DNA of 64,000 nucleotides from Semisulcospira habei. Lineage: Eukaryota > Mollusca > Gastropoda > Semisulcospiridae. Of this stretch, positions 10,077 through 22,794 are shown piece after piece (positions within the stretch are counted from its first letter, which is position 1; every line of letters begins with the position of its first letter). The DNA is taken from NCBI GenBank assembly GCA_036245525.1, contig BTPG01000001.1, positions 175,787,685 through 175,851,684 on the forward strand, written 5' to 3'. The position numbers and the translations under genes are program-made. Under the pieces are notes generated by a model. It did no database searches and was not told where the DNA came from. It worked only from the letters and a program-made list of their open reading frames with translations.

Positions 10077-13000
10077 TTGATATTGGTACTGCGGGGTAAT
10101 GTAGACATGATACTGGTACTGCGGGGTAATGTAGACATGATATTGGTACTGCGGGGTAATGTAGACATGATATTGGTACTGCGGGGTAATGTAGACATGA
10201 TATTGGTACTGCGGGGTAATATAGACATGATACTGGTACTGCGGGGTAATGTAGACATGATATTGGTACTGTGGGGTAATATAGACATGATATTGGTACT
10301 GTCGGGTAATGTAGACATGATATTGGTACTGCGGGGTAATGTAGACATGATACTGGTACTGCGGGGTAATGTAGACATGATACTGGTACTGCGGGGTAAT
10401 GTAGACATGATACTGGTACTGCAGGGTAATGTAGACATGATACTGGTACTGCGGGGTAATGTAGACATGATATTGGTACTGCGGGGTAATATAGACATGA
10501 TACTGGTACTGTGGGGTAATATAGACATGATATTGGTACTGTCGGGTAATGTAGACATGATATTGGTACTGTGGGGTAATGTAGACATGATATTGGTACT
10601 GTGGGGTAATGTAGACATGATATTGGTACTGTGGGGTAATGTAGACATGATATTGGTACTGTGGGGTAATGTAGACATGATATTGGTACTGTGGGGTAAT
10701 GTAGACATGATACTGGTACTGCGGGGTAATGTAGACATGATACTGGTACTGCGGGGTAATATAGACATGATACTGATACTGTGGGGTAATGTACACATGA
10801 TACTGGTACTGCGGGGTAATGTAGACATGATATTGGTACTGCGGGGTAATGACTGTAGACATGATATTGGTACTGCAGGGTAATGTAGACATGATATTGG
10901 TACTGTCGGGTAATGTAGACATGATATTGGTACTGTGGGGTAATGTAGACATGATATTGGTACTGCGGGGTAATGTAGACATGATACTGGTACTGCGGGG
11001 TAATGTAGACATGATATTGGTACTGCGGGGTAATGTAGACATGATATTGGTACTGTGGGGTAATGTACACATGATATTGGTACTGTCGGGTAATGTAGAC
11101 ATGATATTGGTACTGTGGGGTAATGTAGACATGATATTGGTACTGCGGGGTAATGTAGACATGATACTGGTACTGTGGGGTAATGTAGACATGATACTGG
11201 TACTGCGGGGTAATATAGACATGATATTGGTACTGTCGGGTAATGTAGACATGATATTGGTACTGTGGGGTAATGTAGACATGATATTGGTACTGCGGGG
11301 TAATATAGACATGATACTGGTACTGCGGGGTAATGTAGACATGATATTGGTACTGCGGGGTAATGTAGACATGATATTGGTACTGTGGGGTAATATAGAC
11401 ATGATATTGGTACTGTGGGGTAATGTAGACATGATGTTGGTACTGCGGGGTAATGTAGACATGATACTGGTACTGCGGGGTAATGTAGACATGATATTGG
11501 TACTGTGGGGTAATGTAGACATGATATTGGTACTGTGGGGTAATGTAGACATGATATTGGTACTGTGGGGTAATATAGACATGATATTGGTACTGTGGGG
11601 TAATATAGACATGATATTGGTACTGCGGGGTAATGTAGGCATGATACTGGTACTGCGGGGTAATATAGACATGATATTGGTACTGTCGGGTAATGTAGAC
11701 ATGATACTGGTACTGGGGGGTAATGTAGACATGATACTGGTACTGCGGGGTAATGTAGACATGATATTGGTACTGCAGGGTAATGTAGACATGATACTGG
11801 TACTGCGGGGTAATGTAGACATGATATTGGTACTGCGGGGTAATATAGACATGATACTGGTACTGTGGGGTAATATAGACATGATATTGGTACTGTCGGG
11901 TAATGTAGACATGATATTGGTACTGTGGGGTAATGTAGACATGATATTGGTACTGTGGGGTAATGTAGACATGATATTGGTACTGTGGGGTAATGTAGAC
12001 ATGATATTGGTACTGTGGGGTAATGTAGACATGATATTGGTACTGTGGGGTAATATAGACATGATACTGGTACTGCGGGGTAATGTAGACATGATACTGG
12101 TACTGCGGGGTAATATAGACATGATATTGGTACTGTCGGGTAATGTAGACATGATATTGGTACTGTGGGGTAATGTAGACATGATATTGGTACTGCGGGG
12201 TAATGTAGACATGATACTGGTACTGCGGGGTAATGTAGACATGATATTGGTACTGCGGGGTAATGTAGACATGATATTGGTACTGTGGGGTAATGTACAC
12301 ATGATATTGGTACTGTCGGGTAATGTAGACATGATATTGGTACTGTGGGGTAATGTAGACATGATATTGGTACTGCGGGGTAATGTAGACATGATACTGG
12401 TACTGCGGGGTAATGTAGACATGATACTGGTACTGCGGGGTAATATAGACATGATATTGGTACTGTCGGGTAATGTAGACATGATATTGGTACTGTGGGG
12501 TAATGTAGACATGATATTGGTACTGCGGGGTAATATAGACATGATACTGGTACTGCGGGGTAATGTAGACATGATATTGGTACTGCGGGGTAATGTAGAC
12601 ATGATATTGGTACTGTGGGGTAATATAGACATGATATTGGTACTGTGGGGTAATGTAGACATGATGTTGGTACTGCGGGGTAATGTAGACATGATACTGG
12701 TACTGCGGGGTAATGTAGACATGATATTGGTACTGTGGGGTAATGTAGACATGATATTGGTACTGTGGGGTAATGTAGACATGATATTGGTACTGTGGGG
12801 TAATATAGACATGATATTGGTACTGTGGGGTAATATAGACATGATATTGGTACTGCGGGGTAATGTAGGCATGATACTGGTACTGCGGGGTAATATAGAC
12901 ATGATATTGGTACTGTCGGGTAATGTAGACATGATACTGGTACTGCGGGGTAATGTAGACATGATACTGGTACTGCGGGGTAATGTAGACATGATATTGG

Positions 13001-16000
13001 TACTGCGGGGTAATATAGACATGATATTGGTACTGTGGGGTAATATAGACATGATATTGGTACTGTGGGGTAATGTAGACATGATACTGGTACTGTGGGG
13101 TAATGTGGACATAATACTGGTACTGCGGGGTAATGTAGACATGATATTAGTACTGCGTGGTAATGTAGACATGATACTGGTACTGTGGGGTAATGTAGAC
13201 ATGATATTGGTACTGTGGGGTAATATAGACATGATACTGATACTGTGGGGTAATGTACACATGATACTGGTACTGCGGGGTAATGTAGACATGATATTGG
13301 TACTGTGGGGTAATGTAGACATGATATTGGTACTGCAGAGTAATGTAGACATGATATTGGTACTGTGGGGTAATATAGACATGATACTGGTACTGCGGGG
13401 TAATGTAGACATGATACTGGTACTGCGGGGTAATATAGACATGATATTGGTACTGTCGGGTAATGTAGACATGATATTGGTACTGTGGGGTAATGTAGAC
13501 ATGATATTGGTACTGCGGGGTAATGTAGACATGATATTGGTACTGTGGGGTAATGTAGACATGATACTGGTACTGCGGGGTAATGTAGACATGATACTGG
13601 TACTGCGGGGTAATATAGACATGATATTGGTACTGTCGGGTAATGTAGACATGATATTGGTACTGTGGGGTAATGTACACATGATATTGGTACTGCGGGG
13701 TAATGTAGACATGATATTGGTACTGTGGGGTAATGTAGACATGATATTGGTACTGCAGAGTAATGTAGACATGATATTGGTACTGTGGGGTAATATAGAC
13801 ATGATACTGGTACTGCGGGGTAATGTAGACATGATACTGGTACTGCGGGGTAATATAGACATGATATTGGTACTGTCGGGTAATGTAGACATGATATTGG
13901 TACTGTGGGGTAATGTAGACATGATATTGGTACTGCGGGGTAATATAGACATGATACTGGTACTGCGGGGTAATGTAGACATGATATTGGTACTGCGGGG
14001 TAATGTAGACATGATATTGGTACTGTGGGGTAATATAGACATGATATTGGTACTGTGGGGTAATGTAGACATGATGTTGGTACTGCGGGGTAATGTAGAC
14101 ATGATACTGGTACTGCGGGGTAATGTAGACATGATATTGGTACTGTGGGCTAATGTAGACATGATATTGGTACTGTGGGGTAATGTAGACATGATATTGG
14201 TACTGTGGGGTAATATAGACATGATATTGGTACTGTGGGGTAATATAGACATGATATTGGTACTGCGGGGTAATGTAGGCATGATACTGGTACTGCGGGG
14301 TAATATAGACATGATATTGGTACTGTCGGGTAATGTAGACATGATACTGGTACTGTGGGGTAATATAGACATGATACTGGTACTGCGGGGTAATGACTGT
14401 AGACATGATATTGGTACTGTGGGGTAATGTAGACATGATACTGGTACTGCGGGGTAATGACTGTAGACATGATATTGGTACTGTCGGGTAATGTAGACAT
14501 GATACTGGTACTGCGGGGTAATGTAGACATGATACTGGTACTGTGGGGTAATATAGACATGATATTGGTACTGTCGGGTAATGTAGACATGATACTGGTA
14601 CTGCGGGGTAATGTAGACATGATACTGGTACTGCGGGGTAATGTAGACATGATATTGGTACTGCGGGGTAATATAGACATGATATTGGTACTGTGGGGTA
14701 ATATAGACATGATATTGGTACTGTGGGGTAATGTAGACATGATACTGGTACTGTGGGGTAATGTAGACATGATACTGGTACTGCGGGGTAATGTAGACAT
14801 GATATTAGTACTGCGTGGTAATGTAGACATGATACTGGTACTGTGGGGTAATGTAGACATGATATTGGTACTGTGGGGTAATATAGACATGATACTGATA
14901 CTGTGGGGTAATGTACACATGATACTGGTACTGCGGGGTAATGTAGACATGATATTGGTACTGCGGGGTAATATAGACATGATATTGGTACTGTGGGGTA
15001 ATGTAGACATGATATTGGTACTGCAGAGTAATGTAGACATGATATTGGTACTGTGGGGTAATATAGACATGATACTGGTACTGCGGGGTAATGTAGACAT
15101 GATATTGGTACTGTGGGGTAATGTAGACATGATATTGGTACTGCGGGGTAATGTAGACATGATATTGGTACTGTGGGGTAATGTAGACATGATATTGGTA
15201 CTGTGGGGTAATATAGACATGATACTGGTACTGTGGGGTAATGTAGACATGATATTGGTACTGTGGGGTAATGTAGACATGATACTGGTACTGCGGGGTA
15301 ATGTAGACATGATACTGGTACTGTGGGGTAATGTAGACATGATATTGGTACTGCAGGGTAATGTAGACATGATATTGGTACTGCGGGGTAATGTAGACAT
15401 GATATTGGTACTGTGGGGTAATATAGACATGATATTGGTACTGTCGGGTAATGTAGACATGATATTGGTACTGTGGGGTAATATAGACATGATACTGGTA
15501 CTGTGGGGTAATATAGACATGATACTGGTACTGCGGGGTAATGTAGACATGATACTGGTACTGTGGGGTAATGTAGACATGATATTGGTACTGTCGGGTA
15601 ATGTAGACATGATACTGGTACTGTGGGGTAATGTAGACATGATACTGGTACTGTGGGGTAATGTAGACATGATATTGGTACTGCAGGGTAATGTAGACAT
15701 GATACTGGTACTGCGGGGTAATGTAGACATGATATTGGTACTGTGGGGTAATGTAGACATGATACTGGTACTGCGGGGTAATGTAGACATGATATTGGTA
15801 CTGCGGGGTAATGTAGACATGATACTGGTACTGCGGGGTAATGTAGACATGATATTGGTACTGCGGGGTAATATAGACATGATATTGGTACTGCGGGGTA
15901 ATGTAGACATGATACTGGTACTGCGGGGTAATGTAGACATGATATTGGTACTGTGGGGTAATGTAGACATGATACTGGTACTGCGGGGTAATGACTGTAG

Positions 16001-18243
16001 ACATGATATTGGTACTGCAGGGTAATGTAGACATGATACTGGTACTGCGGGGTAATGTAGACATGATACTGGTACTGCGGGGTAATGTAGACATGATATT
16101 GGTACTGCGGGGTAATGTAGACATGATACTGGTACTGCGGGGTAATGTAGACATGATACTGGTACTGTGGGGTAATGTAGACATGATACTGGTACTGTGG
16201 GGTAATGTAGACATGATATTGGTACTGCGGGGTAATGTAGACATGATACTGGTGCTGTGGGGTAATGTAGACATGATACTGGTACTGTGGGGTAATGGAG
16301 ACATGATATTGGTACTGCAGGGTAATGTAGACATGATATTGGTACTGCGGGGTAATGTAGACATGATATTGGTACTGTGGGGTAATATAGACATGATATT
16401 GGTACTGTCGGGTAATGTAGACATGATATTGGTACTGTGGGGTAATATAGACATGATACTGGTACTGTGGGGTAATATAGACATGATACTGGTACTGCGG
16501 GGTAATGTAGACATGATACTGGTACTGTGGGGTAATGTAGACATGATATTGGTACTGTCGGGTAATGTAGACATGATACTGGTACTGTGGGGTAATGTAG
16601 ACATGATACTGGTACTGTGGGGTAATGTAGACATGATATTGGTACTGTGGGGTAATGTAGACATGATACTGGTACTGCGGGGTAATGTAGACATGATATT
16701 GGTACTGCGGGGTAATGTAGACATGATACTGGTACTGCGGGGTAATGTAGACATGATATTGGTACTGCGGGGTAATATAGACATGATACTGGTACTGCGG
16801 GGTAATGTAGACATGATACTGGTACTGCGGGGTAATGTAGACATGATATTGGTACTGTGGGATAATGTAGACATGATACTGGTACTGCGGGGTAATGACT
16901 GTAGACATGATATTGGTACTGCAGGGTAATGTAGACATGATACTGGTACTGCGGGGTAATGTAGACATGATACTGGTACTGCGGGGTAATGTAGACATGA
17001 TACTGGTACTGTGGGGTAATGTAGACATGATATTGGTACTGCAGAGTAATGTAGACATGATATTGGTACTGCGGGGTAATGTAGACATGATATTAGTACT
17101 GCGTGGTAATGTAGACATGATACTGGTACTGTGGGGTAATGTAGACATGATATTGGTACTGTGGGGTAATATAGACATGATACTGATACTGTCGGGTAAT
17201 GTAGACATGATACTGGTACTGCGGGGTAATATAGACATGATATTGGTACTGTGGGGTAATATAGACATGATATTGGTACTGTGGGGTAATATAGACATGA
17301 TACTGGTACTGTGGGGTAATGTAGACATGATATTGGTACTGCGGGGTAATGTAGACATGATACTGGTGCTGTGGGGTAATGTAGACATGATACTGGTACT
17401 GTGGGGTAATGTAGACATGATATTGGTACTGCAGGGTAATGTAGACATGATAATGGTACTGCGGGGTAATGTAGACATGATATTGGTACTGCGGGGTAAT
17501 GTAGACATGATACTGGTACTGTGGGGTAATGTAGACATGATATTGGTACTGCGGGGTAATGTAGACATGATACTGGTACTGCGGGGTAATGTAGACATGA
17601 TATTGGTACTGTCGGGTAATGTAGACATGATACTGGTACTGCGGGGTAATGTAGACATGATACTGGTACTGCGGGGTAATGTAGACATGATACTGGTACT
17701 GCGGGGTAATGTAGACATGATATTGGTACTGCGGGGTAATGTAGACATGATACTGGTACTGTGGGGTAATGTAGACATGATATTGGTACTGCAGGGTAAT
17801 GTAGACATGATATTGGTACTGCGGGGTAATGTAGACATGATACTGGTACTGTGGGGTAATGTAGACATGATATTGGTACTGCGGGGTAATGTAGACATGA
17901 TACTGGTACTGCGGGGTAATGTAGACATGATACTGGTAGACATGATACTGGTACTGCGGGGTAATGTAGACATGATACTGGTACTGCGGGGTAATGTAGA
18001 CATGATACTGGTACTGCGGGGTAATGTAGACATGATACTGGTACTGCGGGGTAATGTAGACATGATATTGGTACTGCGGGGTAATGTAGACATGATATTG
18101 GTACTGTGGGGTAATGTAGACATGATATTGGTACTGCGGGGTAATGTAGACATGATATTGGTACTGCGGGGTAATGTAGACATGATACTGGTACTGTGGG
18201 GTAATGTAGACATGATATTGGTACTGCGGGGTATTGTAGACAT
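10077..18243. repeat. 8.2-kb satellite array of a 30-bp unit (about 272 copies)
   Basis: The unit can be written as atgata[t/c]tggtactg followed by [c/t][g/c/a]gggtaat[g/a]tagac. Almost all variation sits at these few positions, so the array is highly homogenised. Because 30 is a multiple of three and the unit lacks stops in several frames, both strands show frames of hundreds to over 1,600 codons (for example 'MILVLRGNVD' and 'MSTLPRSTNI' repeats). They are by-products, not genes. A 4-bp insertion (taatgACTGtagac) occurs at about 10850, 14392, 14457, 15991 and 16895. One truncated 14-bp unit is at about 17930-17945. The right end abuts a family-D hairpin. Confidence 0.97.
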
Positions 18244-18249
18244 GTTTAG

Positions 18250-18350
18250 ATACCCAGTAGCAAAACGTCTTCGGGCCCACGACGGCCGCAGTGGGTTCGC
18301 GCACAGCCGGGCGGCCGTTGTGGGTCCGAGGAATTTTGCTTACTGGTAAG
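18250..18350. mobile_element. Palindromic hairpin element, family D, at the satellite's end
   Basis: 'acccagtagcaaaacgtctt' on the left pairs with 'gaattttgcttactggtaag' on the right. The core 'cgggcccacgacggccgc' pairs with 'gcggccgttgtgggtccg'. It begins within 10 bp of the last satellite unit. Confidence 0.75.
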
Positions 18351-18804
18351 ATCCAGCCGTATTTGGGGCATTTGTTGTCATTCTTCAGCGGATGCCAAAA
18401 TCAAAATCATTCAATTTTTTTTAACAATTCTGATTTGTGACGACACATAGCACGAATATTATTTTCTTTGGCCTTCCATTTATCCCCTCTCTGGCCTAGG
18501 AGTTCATACTGTCGCGGCTTTATTTCACAGCTATTGTGACCGTATGATCATGGTACTTTCAGCCCAGATACACTACACCAGGCGACGGTTAGAGCATGAT
18601 AGTTAAAGAGCGGTGCCAGAATAACTGTGTGCGTAGTGGCTAGTTCAAGGGCGGTCCTGAACATGTATGAAATCGTCAGAAGGTTTGTCTAAATTCTGTG
18701 AATTTCGACTTCAGGTCAGTTCAGTATTGTAGCCTAAAGGCCTAAGTAGACAGAAAAGTAGGACGGGCTTGCATTCTTTAAATCGATCTGCACTGTTGTC
18801 TTGC
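18351..18804. other. Gene-less stretch with a decayed family-A hairpin
   Basis: At 18578-18665 'gagcatgatagttaaagag' and 'ggtgccagaataac' mark a decayed family-A core. Otherwise nothing recognised. Confidence 0.4.
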
Positions 18805-19036
18805 CTTAACCTCTTCGCTGCCGAGAAAACGTGACCACGATCCAACTGCAAGAGACATAGATCCTCATGAGCCCCCGCAACAGCAGGGGCTCATGAGGAT
18901 CTATGCCTCTTGCCGAGATCCATTATTATCCATGTTTCTTGGACAGTTTGGCTATTGGTCGTTGGGTGAACAAAGATTTCAAAGCAAAAATGTGCGTAGA
19001 GTTGCGCAGACTCATGAGGATCTATGCCTCTTGCTG
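18805..19036. mobile_element. Family-C hairpin MITE plus a second half-arm
   Basis: TTAACCTCTTCGCTGCCGAG starts the unit. A near-perfect hairpin lies at 18847-18914, with arms 'gcaagagacatagatcctca' and the complement. At 19010-19036 a second right arm ('gaggatctatgcctcttgc') recurs, suggesting a partial duplication or a second truncated copy. Confidence 0.7.
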
Positions 19037-19331
19037 ACACCACTTTGAGTTCATGTTCCTGGGACATCATAATTATGCTTGTTTGTCATATGGTTGTTGG
19101 TCTTGAATTAACGAAGATTGCAGAAACACAGCACGCGACAGCTGGCTCTGAACGAGTTAGTCATGCGCTAATTCAATTGATGCGAGCCTACACGACAATA
19201 TATTGCTTGAAAGTGTGAAGATACCATATCTGCCTGTCGGAAGTGACGCCATAACTAGGATATACTTGATTCAGTCAGTCACGCCCACAGTGGATGCGTG
19301 TAGGTGATATTGCCAGCCGAGCTGTGACAGA

Positions 19332-19544
19332 TTAACCCTTTCCCTCCTGATATACCCATTACTTGAAAAAAAATTGACGATGATAGCTCAAAGGTGGTGC
19401 CAGAATAGCTTGGTGCCTGAGGCGCCAAGTTATTCTGGCACCGCACTTGAACTAAAATGTTTATCTATCCCTTGATCTGTACTCTAGCCTTCATAGGACA
19501 ATAAGTACATTTTTACAAATCAGCCTCAGGATGTAATGGGTTAA
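19332..19544. mobile_element. TTAA-bounded hairpin MITE, family A
   Basis: A 213-bp unit with left end TTAACCCTTTCCCTCCTGA and right end TCAGGATGTAATGGGTTAA. The hairpin core is at 19378-19466. Confidence 0.75.
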
Positions 19545-19914
19545 GGGAGTAGAAGGCGTGCGAACTCAAGGCATTGGATGGGCGTTGCCAAATCGGCCGC
19601 CTCTGTACATTCGCTGTGAGACATTCAGGTGCCTGACATTCAGATCATTCAAACATGTGACATCGCGGACATTCGCTGAGACCTTAGTGTTTGCAACACA
19701 CCAAACTCGCTTATCATTAAAACTCAACAATGATATCTGAAAACGCAGCCGGCCTAAAGAAAAACAATAGTTGCAAGCTTACCAGTTCAAAACGGTAGCA
19801 TTCAGTTTCGTCGCGGCGTGTCGCTCTCACGAAGGTCTAATAGCGGACGTCCGCCAAACTGCGGGACGTGGCCAGCCTCGATGAACGTGTTGCGCCTATA
19901 GGCTGACCGCGTCT
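19545..19914. other. Gene-less stretch, nothing recognised
   Basis: No supported feature. The frame at 19558-19740 has no recognisable motif. Confidence 0.35.
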
Positions 19915-20042
19915 CACAGTCACTTCCGTAACACGGGTTGTAGGAAACAGCATATAATATATGCTGTTCCTTACAACCCGTGTTACGGAAGTGACTGTGC
20001 TATATGCTATTTCCTTCTGCCCGTGTTACAGAAGTGGTCACT
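19915..20042. repeat. Palindrome (about 41-bp arms) with a third arm copy
   Basis: 'cacagtcacttccgtaacac' pairs with 'gtgttacggaagtgactgtg' over almost the whole 84 bp (19915-19998). A third, diverged arm ('cccgtgttacagaagtggtc') follows to 20042. The centre is an AT palindrome. Confidence 0.8.
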
Positions 20043-20155
20043 TTCGCAACGAATATCCCATGCCTGTGTGCGAACTTGTGCAGCGTAAGTAATTCGTGCC
20101 TCCTCCCCCATCCACCACCCCACCCGCCTACCCCCCAGGGCCTTCCCCCCTTTTA

Positions 20156-20666
20156 GGCCCCGCTACACGAGCCCGGTTCTGAGGCCGATTCCCGATCAGT
20201 TTTTGAATCGGTAGGTGATCGGGCCGGACTAAAAAACGTGTGTACTGGCACACATTTCCCTACTTGTTTAGCCGACCGGTGTGAACCGAAGATCAAAGTC
20301 GTACCTGTTCTGCAAAATGACTGCTAGTTTTGACAGTGATGATGATGTGCTTGCATTATCAGCAGTTTTGCATCATCGTATTCGGGAAGAGGCGTGCGAA
20401 ACATCAGCACTGAACGGCGGTGGTACTGATCACAACAGGCGTGTTCCACCATTTGCAAACAGTGCTGAAACGACATGATTTGCGAGACGCGCTCTGATTG
20501 GTTGAAGCTTACGATCGGGACCGATTCGGATGGGAAATATAGAGCAGGTTCTAGTCACCCGATTCCCAGCCGATTGGGACCGGATCGGATAATTGACGAC
20601 ATCCGATCGCAAACGGATCGGAATCGGCTTCAAAATCGGGGCACAACCGGCCCGTGTGGCGGGGCC
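20156..20666. mobile_element. Non-autonomous TIR DNA transposon, possibly PIF/Harbinger
   Basis: The left terminus GGCCCCGCTACACGAGCCCG mirrors the right terminus, whose complement reads GGCCCCGCCACACGGGCCGG. Similarity continues over about 40 bp ('gccgattcc'). Flanking triplets are TTA (left) and TTT (right), compatible with a mutated TWA duplication. Inside, 20317-20478 can encode a short acidic-start peptide ('TASFDSDDDVLALSAVL') reminiscent of the N-termini of Harbinger nucleases; that resemblance is a guess. No catalytic domain is present. Confidence 0.6.
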
Positions 20667-20669
20667 TTT

Positions 20670-21190
20670 TGGCCGAAAGTCCAATAGTCCCAGTGTCGCA
20701 GCCCGTAGTCAGCCGCCGACCGGAGAGTGCAGTAGTGACACCGTGACACACGGACGGAAGTCAGGTCTCCTGTCATAATACAGAAGAGATCTGTCTGTAT
20801 CCACAATGGCGCAAAATTCATCTGCCCCTGGTGTGTGTGAGTGTCGTGGTGCGTGCGTGCGTACGCGTGTGTATGTCGGTGTGTCGTGCTGTTAAAGAAT
20901 GTATGGTCGAGGTAAGGGTTTGCGATTAAAATATGGGCATGTATAATCGAAACAGCAGCAGATTTAGACATAAAAAGAACTAGTCACACAGTACATTTGC
21001 TGTGCTAAAAGGCATTTAGCTCTTTTTTCAAATATCGCAAGTGGTGGGCCAATGGCCGAGCAAACCGTCCAGTAAACCCAAACAGCCATATGCATGAGAC
21101 AACGCCTAAACTAAGGCGCTCTTTGATATTAAGTGTGTACTGTATCGTAGATTGCACATAAAAACACCTGTGTGCGCTATTTGGGCGCAT
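20670..21190. other. Gene-less stretch, nothing recognised
   Basis: No gene or repeat family recognised apart from a GT-rich patch near 20830-20880. Confidence 0.4.
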
Positions 21191-21193
21191 GAA

Positions 21194-21512
21194 ACACACA
21201 CGCACACACGCACACACACTCACACACACACACACACACCAGGGGCGAAACAGTTACCTCGCGGGGGGGGGGGGGGGGGGGGGGAGGGTCCAAATTTTGT
21301 TTGAGACCTTCAACCTGGCACAAAAGGCTACACCTTACTTCCATTGCCGGAAAACGTTCACCAGTCGCCGAAATATCAACAACAAGGGAGGGGGAGTAGA
21401 TTGAGAGAGAGAGAGGGGGGGGGGGCAGACAGACAGACAGACACAGACAGACAGAAACAGAGAGAGAGAGAGAGGGACAGACAGACAGACACAGACAGAC
21501 AGAGAGAGAGAA
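21194..21512. repeat. Simple repeats: (CA)n, a 22-nt G-run and (CAGA/GA)n
   Basis: CA repeats occupy 21194-21240. A homopolymer of 22 G is at 21263-21284. GA and CAGA repeats occupy 21405-21512. Frames over them are low complexity. Confidence 0.9.
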
Positions 21513-22355
21513 TTTTAGGACCATGGAGCGCTTAACGTATGAGATTTAATGTATAATTGTACATATTGTGACCTTGTCCTTAATTATTAAAGGCATCTCT
21601 ATATTATAATGTTTCTGATCATTTCAACTCAACAGAAAATGATCCAGTAATAAGCGATCCTTTACGTGCTGTGAGCAGATCTTCCTAACATCAGAGCAAA
21701 TGTTTGGCCCCTATAGTAAATTGAATATTCTTACAAACTCTTCGAAAACTACGACCCTGACCTTCGTGAAGGTAACATCTAATCGCTTATGAACTATTCA
21801 TAGCAATTCCTTACATGTTATCACTTTTAGTAATTTTGGGGTTATCACATTTTCAAAAACATTGTTTTTTTGTGATAAAGTACAACTTTAGGTGACTTTG
21901 ACCTTTAAGTAGCCTTTGAAGGTCACCAGTCGAAGTCGCTTACGTTTCCATTGAAGATATGTATAATATCATAACATTAGTATATATATTTTCATTATAG
22001 TATGTGAAAGATTGGACATCTATTCTTCTGGCAAGAATGGTATTCCCGAATAATGAAAGGTAAAAAAGATGACGCCGCAATGATTTCACCATTTTGCTTT
22101 TTAGACATTGTAAAAGGTATTTAAATGTATTCTGCTTCCAAAGATACCAGTCACTTAGTTCTGCGTGCTTCTTTACGTGACTACATTGTTAACACCAACC
22201 CTACCTCCAAAAGCAAAATATAGGGCCCAAAGAAGGAAAATATGACCATAATAATGCCCTCCTATATTCAATACGGTATTTATTTTGGGCAAACACCTAT
22301 GGTTCGTCTTCATAGGTGATAGGCTTCGGATAAAATGTGGTCTCCGATCCCCCGC
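21513..22355. other. Gene-less AT-rich stretch, nothing recognised
   Basis: AT-rich, no long frame, no recognised repeat. A weak 'aaggtcac'-type repetition occurs near 21890-21930. Confidence 0.45.
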
Positions 22356-22360
22356 AGGGT

Positions 22361-22381
22361 GTGTGTGTGTGTGTGTGTGTG

Positions 22382-22476
<95 letters not shown>
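22361..22476. repeat. (GT)n followed by (GA)n microsatellite
   Basis: About 20 bp of GT are followed by about 90 bp of uninterrupted GA. Confidence 0.95.
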
Positions 22477-22477
<1 letters not shown>

Positions 22478-22794
22478 TTCACTTCCTATCTGGCGGCCTA
22501 TGAGTGTGAGCTCTGTTGATTTGTCAGTCTCACACTCACAACTCACGTTCAGTGTCAGCTACACGTTCTCCAACTAATGTAACATCTACATGCGAGTAGC
22601 GGGAGTTGGATCGATATTGGTTAGAGTGAAATGTACACAAGAATGGAGCGTGCTACACCATGATGATCAGGAAGTAACTGGTCATCGAGCCGACTTCAGA
22701 TGCTTACTGGAGAGTGTCTGCTTCCTGCTCCAATGTCCAATGTATTGGATGGGACAGACAGTCCCACACCTAAACACCAACGCCTCCTCAGCCT

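Noticed and set aside
10077..18243. CRISPR-like array
   Set aside because: Repeats are directly adjacent with no unique spacers, no cas genes exist, and the DNA is eukaryotic.
10006..18349. Very long open frames (up to about 1,700 codons) on both strands
   Set aside because: They only read a 30-bp repeat whose length is a multiple of three. No non-repetitive domain, start context or splice structure supports them.
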